From contig CAKMZE010000092.1 of NCBI GenBank assembly GCA_929200295.1, forward strand, positions 1 through 11,113: a DNA stretch of 11,113 bases, read 5' to 3'. Shown here one piece after another: positions 1-5,841 of the stretch (position 1 is its first letter; each line of letters starts with the position of its first letter). The translations under genes were made by a program, and so were the position numbers. Below the pieces are notes generated by a model. That model was not told where the DNA came from and ran no database searches. It saw only the letters and a program-made list of their open reading frames with translations. Source of the DNA: an uncultured Alphaproteobacteria bacterium. GTDB lineage: Bacteria; Pseudomonadota; Alphaproteobacteria; Rhodobacterales; Rhodobacteraceae.

Positions 1-24
1 GCCCCCAGACCCCCGGGATATTTC
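1..24. repeat. Edge of a possible extragenic G/C-run repeat
   Basis: On the minus strand this end reads as an AT-rich stub followed by runs of G (GGGGGTCTGGGGGC). Comparable G-run/C-run stretches are common just after genes in roseobacter genomes, where they form extragenic palindromes. Only one half is visible before the window ends, so the matching C-run arm cannot be confirmed. It could equally be a terminator fragment or plain low-complexity intergenic sequence. Confidence 0.25.
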
Positions 25-40
25 TAAACCTAAGAAGGGG

Positions 41-74
41 TATGCGCGGAGTATTGTGTCATATCCCGCGCATA
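41..74 (-). terminator. Stem-loop after katG, terminator-like
   Basis: A perfect 9-bp inverted repeat (TATGCGCGG / CCGCGCATA, arms 41-49 and 66-74, 16-nt loop) lies 15 nt past the katG stop codon. The position suits a transcription end or mRNA-stabilising stem-loop. On the minus strand the stem is followed by CCCCTTCTT rather than a T run, so it is at best a weak intrinsic terminator. Confidence 0.45.
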
Positions 75-89
75 GATTTTCATACGTGT

Positions 90-2291
90 TTACCGCAGGT
101 CGTAGCGATCAAGCTCCATCACTTTGACCCAAGCTGCGATGAACTGTGCGGCAAACGCATCTTTTGCATCATCTTGGGCATAGGCCTCGGACAAGGCGCG
201 GAGCTGCGAGTTTGAGCCAAAGATCAGATCAACCCGTGTGCCTGTCCATTTGACCTGACCATTGGCATGGCCTTCGTAGATACCATCGGTTGATGCCGCT
301 TGCCATGTGGTGCCCATATCCAAAATGTTGACGAAGAAATCATTCGACAACACGCCAACACGATCTGTAAAGACCCCATGGGCGGCCCCAGCATGATTTG
401 CACCCAACACGCGCAGACCACCCACAAGTGCAGTCATTTCTGGCGCGCTGAGCGTCATAAGTTGCGCCTTATCGACCAACAGTTCTTCTGCAGAGACCGT
501 ATAAGCAGCTTGCAGATAATTCCGGAACCCATCGGCTTTGGGCTCAAGCACTGCGATATTTTCTGCATCCGTTTGCGCATCATCAGCATCTGTACGGCCC
601 GGTGTGAATGGCACATCAAGGTCAAAACCACCCGCTTTTGCAGCCGCCTCGACCGCAGCAGAGCCTGCAAGCACAATCATATCCGCCATTGAGATAGCTT
701 TGCCGCCAGAGGCCGCATCATTAAAGGCGGTTTGGATACCTTCCAGAGCACCGAGCACCTTGGCGAGCTGGTCGGGTTGGTTCACCTCCCAGTCCTTTTG
801 CGGAGCGAGGCGAATACGCGCACCATTTGCACCGCCACGGTGATCAGACCCACGGTAAGTTGCTGCAGAAGCCCAGGCCGTTTGCACCAATTCAGATATG
901 CTCAGACCTGAGGCCATCACCTGGGCCTTGAGATCCGCAATGTCCGCTGCATTCACCAGATCATGATCGACCGCTGGGATCGGGTCCTGCCAGATGAGAT
1001 CGTCGGCAGGAACTTCATCACCCAAATAGCGGATCTTTGGCCCCATGTCCCGGTGCAAGAGCTTAAACCAAGCGCGCGCATAAGCATCGGCGAAAAGATC
1101 AGGGTCGCTATGGAACTTGCGCGAAATCACCTCATAAGCCGGGTCCATGCGCATGGCCATATCGGCGGTGGTCATCATTGGGGCATGGCTGCGCGCGGGA
1201 TCATGGGCATCAGGAACTGTGCCTTCACCGCCAACGGCTGTCCATTGATTGGCCCCTGCTGGGCTTTTTGTTAGCGCCCATTCATAGCCAAAGAGCGTAT
1301 CAAAATAGGACATATCCCAGGTGATCGGTGTTGGGGTCCATGCGCCTTCGATCCCGCTGGTGATGGTGTGCACGCCTTTGCCTGATTCAAAGTCATTCTG
1401 CCAACCGAAGCCCATTGCCTCAATCGGGGCGGCCTCGGGCTCTGGTCCGACGAGGGCTGCGTCGCCTGCACCATGTGCCTTACCAAAGGTGTGACCACCA
1501 GCAACAAGCGCCACGGTTTCCTCATCATTCATGCCCATGCGGCCAAAGGTATCGCGGATATCAAAGGCAGAGGCCAGCGGATCAGGATTGCCATCCGGGC
1601 CCTCGGGGTTCACGTAGATCAGGCCCATCTGCACAGCGGCCAATGGGTTTTCGAGATCACGCTCGCCTGTGTAGCGCGTGTTTGGACCACCGCTTTCTTC
1701 GAGCCATTTATCCTCAGCGCCCCAATAGACGTCTTCCTCGGGTGCCCATGTATCCACGCGGCCGCCGCCAAAACCAAAGGTTTTAAAGCCCATCGATTCC
1801 ATCGCCACATTGCCGGTGAGAAGGAACAGATCAGCCCAAGAGATTTTATTGCCGTATTTCTGTTTGATCGGCCACAGCAAACGACGCGCTTTGTCGAGGT
1901 TGCCGTTATCGGGCCAGCTATTCAAAGGTGCAAAGCGCTGTTGGCCTGTGCCGCCGCCGCCACGGCCATCGGCTGTGCGATATGTCCCGGCTGAGTGCCA
2001 CGCCATGCGCACAAAGAACGGCCCGTAATGGCCATAATCTGCTGGCCACCAATCCTGGCTATCCGTCATCAGCGCTGTGAGGTCCGCCTTTAACGCCTTG
2101 AGATCCAAGGATTTGAATGCCTCTGCGTAATCCACAGCATTGCCAAAGGGGTCAAGCGTGGGCCCATTTTGATGCAGGATGCTAAGGTTCAGCTGGTTCG
2201 GCCACCAATCGCGATTGCCGCGCACATCATTTGTTGTGCCCACAGCCGCACCATGCATCACTGGGCATTTGCCAATATCATTTCCGTCCAT
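90..2291 (-). CDS. katG: Catalase-peroxidase KatG
   Basis: This bifunctional haem enzyme removes hydrogen peroxide by catalase and broad peroxidase reactions, normally in the cytoplasm. The 733-residue product is full length for the family, with two homologous peroxidase-like halves; the N-terminal half binds haem. Visible active-site residues are distal Arg95, Trp98 and His99 in VRMAWHS and the proximal haem ligand His267 in GGHTFGKAHGA. Trp98, Tyr226 (IYVNPEGP) and Met252 (RMGMNDEE) are the three residues of the family's Met-Tyr-Trp cross-link, which catalase activity needs, so it should be a true catalase. The N-terminal CPVMHG is typical. GGGGAGA sits just ahead of the ATG and supports this start. 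It is separated from the SDR gene by 97 nt holding an inverted repeat, so it may have its own promoter. No OxyR gene or clear OxyR site is visible. Confidence 0.98.
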   Translation of the reverse strand: MDGNDIGKCPVMHGAAVGTTNDVRGNRDWWPNQLNLSILHQNGPTLDPFGNAVDYAEAFKSLDLKALKADLTALMTDSQDWWPADYGHYGPFFVRMAWHSAGTYRTADGRGGGGTGQQRFAPLNSWPDNGNLDKARRLLWPIKQKYGNKISWADLFLLTGNVAMESMGFKTFGFGGGRVDTWAPEEDVYWGAEDKWLEESGGPNTRYTGERDLENPLAAVQMGLIYVNPEGPDGNPDPLASAFDIRDTFGRMGMNDEETVALVAGGHTFGKAHGAGDAALVGPEPEAAPIEAMGFGWQNDFESGKGVHTITSGIEGAWTPTPITWDMSYFDTLFGYEWALTKSPAGANQWTAVGGEGTVPDAHDPARSHAPMMTTADMAMRMDPAYEVISRKFHSDPDLFADAYARAWFKLLHRDMGPKIRYLGDEVPADDLIWQDPIPAVDHDLVNAADIADLKAQVMASGLSISELVQTAWASAATYRGSDHRGGANGARIRLAPQKDWEVNQPDQLAKVLGALEGIQTAFNDAASGGKAISMADMIVLAGSAAVEAAAKAGGFDLDVPFTPGRTDADDAQTDAENIAVLEPKADGFRNYLQAAYTVSAEELLVDKAQLMTLSAPEMTALVGGLRVLGANHAGAAHGVFTDRVGVLSNDFFVNILDMGTTWQAASTDGIYEGHANGQVKWTGTRVDLIFGSNSQLRALSEAYAQDDAKDAFAAQFIAAWVKVMELDRYDLR

Positions 2292-2335
2292 AAGTCTTCT
2301 CCCCAGATTACGAATCTACATTTATATTTATCAAA

Positions 2336-2367
2336 GCTCTCTTCCACACATAATGCGAAAAGAGAGC
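2336..2367 (-). terminator. Inverted repeat between SDR gene and katG
   Basis: An 8-bp perfect inverted repeat (GCTCTCTT / AAGAGAGC, arms 2336-2343 and 2360-2367, 16-nt loop) occupies the 97-nt gap between the SDR stop and the katG start. On the minus strand it is followed by TTTGATAAATATAAATG, a short T stretch that then turns AT-rich. It could be a weak terminator for the upstream operon or an operator ahead of katG. The AT-rich part (about 2315-2333) could contain the katG -10 element, but I see no convincing -35. Confidence 0.4.
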
Positions 2368-2388
2368 GCGCCAATAGATTTCTTATGG

Positions 2389-3189
2389 CTATTTTGACGG
2401 ATATCCAAGAGCCGTCAAAGCCGACGCGATCCCTTGCATCACTTGGCCGACATGGGCCGCATCTGCGGCCATCGCATGCGGTGGTGCAAAACGACCCGCA
2501 TCATTGTCATAATACTGACCAGACACATCTGAAAATGTGTCACTCAAGGCTGCAGCACATAGGATATCTGCACCAATTGACAGGTCATTTCCCGCAATGC
2601 CAAAGCCCTCTTTGACCATTTTTGTGGCCAGCAAAGAGCCTGGGTTTACTGAGACAACTACCGGGCCATCTTGCATCTCTTTCGCCATTTCCTGTGACCA
2701 GATTGTGATTGCCAATTTGCTTTGGGCATAGGCCTCCATATCACTCATTGCGCCCCCGCGCGTGAGGGCATCAGAAGACACAGGCGCCTGCGCCGCAGAA
2801 GATAGGTTCACGATCCGCCCGTCCGTTGGGATTAGCGGCAACAGTTCGCGGGTAAGAGCATAAGGCGCGAGCGTATTGACCATATAGCGCAAATCCATGC
2901 CGTCGGCTGTGCGCGGGTTGGTGGCTTTTAAAACACCTGCATTGTTGATGAGCACATCCAACTGCGTGACATCTGCCGTGACCGCGCGCGCGAGCGCCAT
3001 AACATCCGCAAGCCGGGCGAGATCCGCCTGATAGGTGCGGCTATCCCCGCCCACCTCGGCCTGCGCTGTGGCGAGCTTGGCCGCGTCCCGTCCATGGAGC
3101 AATATCTGATGCCCCTGATCGGCGAGCATCTTTGCAGTCAAAAGACCTATACCGTCGGTAGCCCCTGTGATCAGTATCGTTTTTGGCAT
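2389..3189 (-). CDS. Short-chain dehydrogenase/reductase (SDR)
   Basis: This is an NAD(P)-dependent oxidoreductase of the classical SDR fold, substrate unknown. From the chosen ATG it is 266 residues, normal for the family. It shows the nucleotide-binding TGATDGIG near residues 8-15, Arg34 after the second strand (which favours NADP(H)), NNAG at 82-85, the structural Asn105, Ser130/131 in LSSA, and the catalytic Tyr154-x-x-x-Lys158 (YAQSK), so it should be active. A GTG at 3204 would add five residues. I prefer the ATG at 3189 because MPKTILITGA is a typical SDR N-terminus and GGGAAAGAG lies just upstream. It follows the PLP enzyme by 26 nt, so the two are probably co-transcribed. The overall look is of WW-domain-oxidoreductase/retinol-dehydrogenase-like SDRs, which gives no specific substrate. 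Confidence 0.92.
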   Translation of the reverse strand: MPKTILITGATDGIGLLTAKMLADQGHQILLHGRDAAKLATAQAEVGGDSRTYQADLARLADVMALARAVTADVTQLDVLINNAGVLKATNPRTADGMDLRYMVNTLAPYALTRELLPLIPTDGRIVNLSSAAQAPVSSDALTRGGAMSDMEAYAQSKLAITIWSQEMAKEMQDGPVVVSVNPGSLLATKMVKEGFGIAGNDLSIGADILCAAALSDTFSDVSGQYYDNDAGRFAPPHAMAADAAHVGQVMQGIASALTALGYPSK

Positions 3190-3215
3190 CACACTCTTTC
3201 CCACTCTTTCATCAA

Positions 3216-4382
3216 TTATGATCCGCTGAACGCTTGTGTCAAAGCCTGCTCAAGATCGTAGATCAGGTCATCCGGGTCTTCGATGCCAATGGACAGCCGC
3301 AACAAACTCGGATGCACTGGAAAGCCTTCGCCAGATACTGTTTTGCGATGCTCAATCAGGCTTTCGACGCCGCCCAATGATGTCGCGGGGTAAAACACCT
3401 GACAATAGCGGGCTGTATCAATGGCGTTTTGTTCATCGCCTTTTACTATCAGCGATAGCATTCCGCCAAATTGCCCGTCTGTTTGCACCCTAGCAATCTC
3501 GTGGCCGGGATGCGAGGGAAGCCCCGGGTAATGCACCGCCTCAATATGCGGGTGATCTGCAAAATGCCGGGCGACCGCCATCGCGTTTTTGCTGGCGCGC
3601 TCAACCCGAAGAAAAAGCGTGCGCATCCCTCTAATCAGCAACCACGCATCCTGCGAATGCAAAACCGTGCCATGCAGGTTCCGAATAAGCGCGATCTCTT
3701 CCCACTCTGGCCCTGTCTCTTTGCACGACAGCGCACCTGCTGTGATATCCGAATGCCCGTTGAGGTACTTGGTGGCCGAATGAAATGAATAATCGGCGCC
3801 AAGCGCGAGCGCGCGGGTCATTGTCGGCGGGGTGCCTGTGCAATCTGCAAACAGCTTTGCCCCGGCGGCATGTGCGATCTTTGCGGCGGCCGCGATATCT
3901 GTGACCTCCCAATTTGGGTTATTGGGTGTTTCGACCCAGACAAGCTTTGTTTTGCCGGGGCGGGTTGCGGCCTCAAGCTGTGTTAAATCACCCGCCTGAT
4001 AGCTGGTGATTTCAATACGCTGTTTTTCTGCGGAAATTTGCATCTGGTGGAGAACACCGTGATACATCACCTCGGGAATAACCACATGCGCACCCGGAGC
4101 AAGCTGTTCGATCACCGCAGAGCAAGCCGACATGCCAGAGGCAAAAAGCAACGTTTCGGTCGCGTCCTCAAGCATGGCGATCATCGCTTCGGCATGGGCT
4201 GTGGTTTGATTGCCATCGCGGCGATACCAATAGGGCTTGCGAATGGCGTAATCCGCATCGCGCGCGTAGGTCGCCGTTGGCTGGATGGGGGGGACAACAG
4301 CGCCTGTCTCTTGATCCACATAATGCAAGGCCTGCGCGATCTGCGTGGCTAGGGCCTGTTTGCGGTTATTATCCGTTGCCAT
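3216..4382 (-). CDS. PLP-dependent Cys/Met metabolism enzyme (cystathionine lyase/synthase type)
   Basis: This 388-residue protein belongs to the Cys/Met-metabolism PLP family (fold type I): cystathionine beta- and gamma-lyase, cystathionine gamma-synthase, methionine gamma-lyase. Visible features are the Schiff-base Lys205 in SATKYLNGHSD, Asp180 (FAD) for the pyridine nitrogen, SGMSA at 82-86 in the cofactor phosphate loop, ETPNNP at 151-156, and YRRDGNQT at 53-60 in the place of the family's usual YSRxxNPT. The C-terminal SLGGVESLIEHR is also characteristic. These motifs do not separate a lyase such as MetC from a synthase such as MetB, so I assign no symbol. The start is well supported: AGGGGAG precedes the ATG and overlaps the end of arfB, which lies only 9 nt upstream, so translation is probably coupled. 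Confidence 0.93.
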   Translation of the reverse strand: MATDNNRKQALATQIAQALHYVDQETGAVVPPIQPTATYARDADYAIRKPYWYRRDGNQTTAHAEAMIAMLEDATETLLFASGMSACSAVIEQLAPGAHVVIPEVMYHGVLHQMQISAEKQRIEITSYQAGDLTQLEAATRPGKTKLVWVETPNNPNWEVTDIAAAAKIAHAAGAKLFADCTGTPPTMTRALALGADYSFHSATKYLNGHSDITAGALSCKETGPEWEEIALIRNLHGTVLHSQDAWLLIRGMRTLFLRVERASKNAMAVARHFADHPHIEAVHYPGLPSHPGHEIARVQTDGQFGGMLSLIVKGDEQNAIDTARYCQVFYPATSLGGVESLIEHRKTVSGEGFPVHPSLLRLSIGIEDPDDLIYDLEQALTQAFSGS

Positions 4383-4391
4383 ATGGCTCCC

Positions 4392-4805
4392 CTATTCTTC
4401 GATCTTACCGCGTAGCTTTTTCACATCGCTGCGGGCTTTCTTGCCTTCTAGGCGTCGTTTCACCGACCCATAGGTTGGACGGGTGGCAATCCGGCGCTTT
4501 GGCACGACAGTTGCTTTGTGCACGAGCTGCCGCAGCCTGTCACGCGCGATCTCACGGTTGCGTTGCTGCGAGCGTGTCTCTTGCACAAAGATGACAAGCT
4601 CGCCCTCGCTATTCCAACGCTGCCCAGCAAGCCGTTTAAGCCTTCGTTTCACAGCATCGGTCAAATGTGGTGATCTTTGTGCGGCAAACCGTAGTTCAAC
4701 GGCTGTTGCAACCTTATTGACGTTTTGCCCACCCGGCCCTGATGCCCTGACAAAGCTTTCGACCAGCTCCCAATCGGCCAGCTCAATCTGATCGTTAATA
4801 CGCAT
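4392..4805 (-). CDS. arfB: Peptidyl-tRNA hydrolase ArfB (ribosome rescue)
   Basis: ArfB (YaeJ) rescues ribosomes stalled on mRNAs lacking a stop codon by hydrolysing peptidyl-tRNA in the ribosome, with its basic tail placed in the empty mRNA channel. The catalytic GGQ is at residues 25-27 within ASGPGGQNVNK, a release-factor-like domain fills residues 1-100, and a Lys/Arg-rich tail covers about 103-135. At 137 residues it matches ArfB (about 140) and not the larger release factors. I take the ATG at 4805, giving MRINDQ. A longer reading from 4880 would start inside a terminator hairpin and add 25 residues unlike the family. The Shine-Dalgarno sequence at 4805 is weak, so expression may be low or regulated. 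It heads a likely arfB / PLP enzyme / SDR operon and lies directly downstream of a candidate structured RNA. Confidence 0.93.
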   Translation of the reverse strand: MRINDQIELADWELVESFVRASGPGGQNVNKVATAVELRFAAQRSPHLTDAVKRRLKRLAGQRWNSEGELVIFVQETRSQQRNREIARDRLRQLVHKATVVPKRRIATRPTYGSVKRRLEGKKARSDVKKLRGKIEE

Positions 4806-4843
4806 AGGTTCGGGCCGTTCATTATCGCCTTGGGTCAAAATAA

Positions 4844-4868
4844 CATGCCTATTGTGACACTTGGCATG
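4844..4868. promoter_or_regulatory. Inverted repeat in the arfB upstream region
   Basis: CATGCC and GGCATG (4844-4849 and 4863-4868) form a 6-bp inverted repeat around a 13-nt centre. It lies between the terminator of the upstream RNA and the arfB start, where the arfB promoter would be expected. It could be an operator. No good -35/-10 pair is obvious here, and short repeats of this size occur by chance. Confidence 0.2.
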
Positions 4869-4902
4869 AAAAAGGGCCACCCTTGCGAATAGGATGGCCC
4901 TT
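4869..4902 (-). terminator. Strong intrinsic terminator upstream of arfB
   Basis: Arms at 4891-4902 and 4872-4883 form a 12-bp stem read on the minus strand (AAGGGCCATCCT with AGGGTGGCCCTT), with a 7-nt loop, and the transcript continues as UUUUUC. One pair is G-U on the minus strand but would be an A-C mismatch on the plus strand, and only the minus strand has the U run. The terminator therefore ends a minus-strand transcript, either the VUT mRNA or the short RNA described next. Confidence 0.85.
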
Positions 4903-4948
4903 ATCTGAATGTCGGAGGTAGACCGGTTAGGATCACCACCTTGAGGTT

Positions 4949-5017
4949 TTATTGTCTAAGGGCTGCCCTAGCCAGTAACTCCCCAAGTTGTCCCGATACA
5001 CGTCTCCAATACCTCAT
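4949..5017 (-). CDS. Possible 22-residue ORF inside the structured RNA
   Basis: An ATG at 5017 opens a reading frame for a basic 22-residue peptide beginning MRYWRRVSG and ending at TAA. It lies 14 nt after a perfect AGGAGG, longer than ideal. It overlaps a second short frame that starts at a GTG 7 nt after the same AGGAGG (5024-4968, 18 codons). Neither peptide resembles a family I know, and the codons coincide with helix P2 and the internal hairpins, so sequence constraint here may reflect RNA structure only. Confidence 0.2.
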   Translation of the reverse strand: MRYWRRVSGQLGELLARAALRQ

Positions 5018-5023
5018 GATGCA

Positions 5024-5040
5024 CTGGATCACCTCCTTTC
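5024..5040 (-). promoter_or_regulatory. 17-nt perfect complement of the 16S rRNA 3' end
   Basis: On the minus strand this reads GAAAGGAGGTGATCCAG, the exact reverse complement of the 16S 3' end CTGGATCACCTCCTTTC. Normal Shine-Dalgarno sequences match 4-7 nt. It forms the 5' strand of helix P1, so it can be occluded. A GTG codon lies 7 nt downstream, the right spacing for translation of a tiny ORF. A near-copy (12 of 13 nt) occurs at 4930-4942. Confidence 0.7.
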
Positions 5041-5060
5041 AAAATGTTTCGCCTAAGTCA

Positions 5061-5089
5061 GAAGGTGGCACAGATTTGGTTTAAATCAA
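5061..5089 (-). promoter_or_regulatory. Candidate promoter with FNR/Dnr-like box
   Basis: On the minus strand TTGATTTAAACCAA (5089-5076) matches the FNR-family consensus TTGATNNNNATCAA at nine of ten defined positions. The same TTGATT can serve as a -35 element, with ACCTTC 17 nt downstream as a poor -10. A start near 5054 would give an RNA of about 185 nt ending at the terminator at 4869. The -10 is weak, which is common for activator-dependent promoters but also lowers confidence. Confidence 0.35.
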
Positions 5090-5113
5090 GATAATTCTCA
5101 CCAGATACCGCAA

Positions 5114-5755
5114 TTACATGGCGGGTTGTGCAAATCGACCCGCTATCACCCTGAACGGGATAAGTGCAATCAGCGCAATCGCGATCTTGACCGCCCAATC
5201 CGCGATGGCAAGCGAGACCCAAAGCGGCGCAATTGGCCCGACTGTCAGCAAAGGTGCCGCGTCTTGCGCCCATGACACCTCGGCCGCGGCTGAGGCGCTC
5301 AATCCGTTTAGGCCTGCGGCAAAGGCAATGCTGAAAAACAGCGCTGTATCCACTGTCGCGCCGATCAGTGTTGACGCCAAAGGTGCCCGCCACCACGCGC
5401 CTGCGCGCAGCCGATCAAAGACCGCAACATCGAGAAGCTGCGCAACAGCAAAGGCACAAGCAGAGCCAATCGCGATCCGCACAGCAACAGCCGGATAGGT
5501 ATACCCATCGCCTTGCAACATGATTTGAGATCCGATCAACGAACAAATGATCCCTGTCACCAAACCCGCAAGCACAACCTTACGTGCCGCAGAAGGCCCA
5601 TAAATCCGGTTCATCACGTCTGTGACGAGAAATGCAAACGGATAGGTAAACGCCCCCCATGTGAGCAACCCATCAAGGATCAGGAATTGAACAAGGATGT
5701 TTGAGGCCACAACAATAGCGGCCATGGCGAAAACACCGGGGAGAAGACGTGTCAT
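5114..5755 (-). CDS. yhhQ: Queuosine precursor transporter, YhhQ/VUT family
   Basis: This inner-membrane protein of the VUT/YhhQ family is expected to import queuosine precursors (preQ0/preQ1) for tRNA modification. From the ATG at 5755 it has 213 residues, close to E. coli YhhQ, and about six hydrophobic segments. The family's acidic motif is visible as TDVMNRIYGP near residues 45-54, and SIAF and DWAVK occur in the C-terminal half. A longer reading from a TTG at 5845 would add about 30 hydrophilic residues and would translate the structured leader, so I reject it; MTRLLPGVFAMAA is a normal N-terminus. GGA, 9 nt ahead of the ATG, is the likely ribosome binding site and is part of a preQ1-I-like pseudoknot, which suits the proposed substrate. 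It follows the phytase-like gene by 86 nt, and its transcript would run toward the terminator at 4869. Confidence 0.88.
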   Translation of the reverse strand: MTRLLPGVFAMAAIVVASNILVQFLILDGLLTWGAFTYPFAFLVTDVMNRIYGPSAARKVVLAGLVTGIICSLIGSQIMLQGDGYTYPAVAVRIAIGSACAFAVAQLLDVAVFDRLRAGAWWRAPLASTLIGATVDTALFFSIAFAAGLNGLSASAAAEVSWAQDAAPLLTVGPIAPLWVSLAIADWAVKIAIALIALIPFRVIAGRFAQPAM

Positions 5756-5763
5756 GTAAATAA

Positions 5764-5810
5764 ATCCGTTTTTGCAAGGGTGCGGCACTTGGCCTGGCAT
5801 CATGCCAGAC
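5764..5810 (-). promoter_or_regulatory. Candidate preQ1-I-type riboswitch ahead of the VUT transporter
   Basis: Read on the minus strand, P1 is CAAG/CUUG (5791-5788 with 5778-5775) with a 9-nt loop. Loop bases CCG (5785-5783) can pair with CGG (5768-5766) as P2 after an A-rich linker CAAAAA, an H-type pseudoknot. A U follows the P1 5' strand, a C precedes the P1 3' strand (the base that pairs with preQ1 in known aptamers), and an A precedes the P2 3' strand, all as in preQ1-I. The P2 strand contains the GGA that serves as ribosome binding site, so ligand would lower translation. An 8-bp hairpin (5792-5810) stacks directly upstream. P1 has only 4 bp, and I could not score it against a covariance model. 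Confidence 0.5.
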
Positions 5811-5841
5811 AACCGCCGTTTAGGCAGCCATATAGCTTTGG

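Larger units (their letters stand above)
4869..5057 (-). ncRNA. Candidate structured small RNA or leader RNA, family unknown
   Basis: The region between the VUT gene and arfB folds into nested helices on the minus strand. P1 pairs GGAGGU plus GAUC (5036-5027) with GGUC plus ACCUCC (4924-4914) across one bulged U. P2 pairs UGAGGU plus AUUG (5016-5007) with CAAU plus ACCUCA (4954-4942) across a three-A bulge. Two hairpins lie inside, at 4977-4989 and 4956-4971, and a terminator closes the 3' side. The 4956-4971 hairpin and the terminator each contain a G-U pair that would be an A-C mismatch on the plus strand, which supports minus-strand transcription. It does not look like 6S, tmRNA, SRP RNA or RNase P to me. 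It could instead be a terminator-controlled leader of the arfB operon or the mRNA of a tiny protein. Confidence 0.5.

Noticed and set aside
300..2028. Long plus-strand and alternate-frame ORFs opposite katG
   Set aside because: They are antisense shadows of a clear katG; their products are Arg/Pro/Ala-rich with no family features.
2373..2391. OxyR-type site upstream of katG (ATAG...CTAT)
   Set aside because: The two elements are separated by 11 nt and not the 7 nt of the OxyR consensus, and no second tandem unit is present.
4806..4880. Longer ArfB starting at 4880
   Set aside because: The start codon lies within the intrinsic terminator hairpin, and the added residues do not resemble ArfB N-termini.
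5024..5040. A 16S rRNA gene fragment
   Set aside because: Only the 17-nt 3' tail matches and no other rRNA sequence is nearby. On the minus strand the same bases make a ribosome-binding-type sequence within a consistent RNA fold, so a remnant rRNA gene is less likely.
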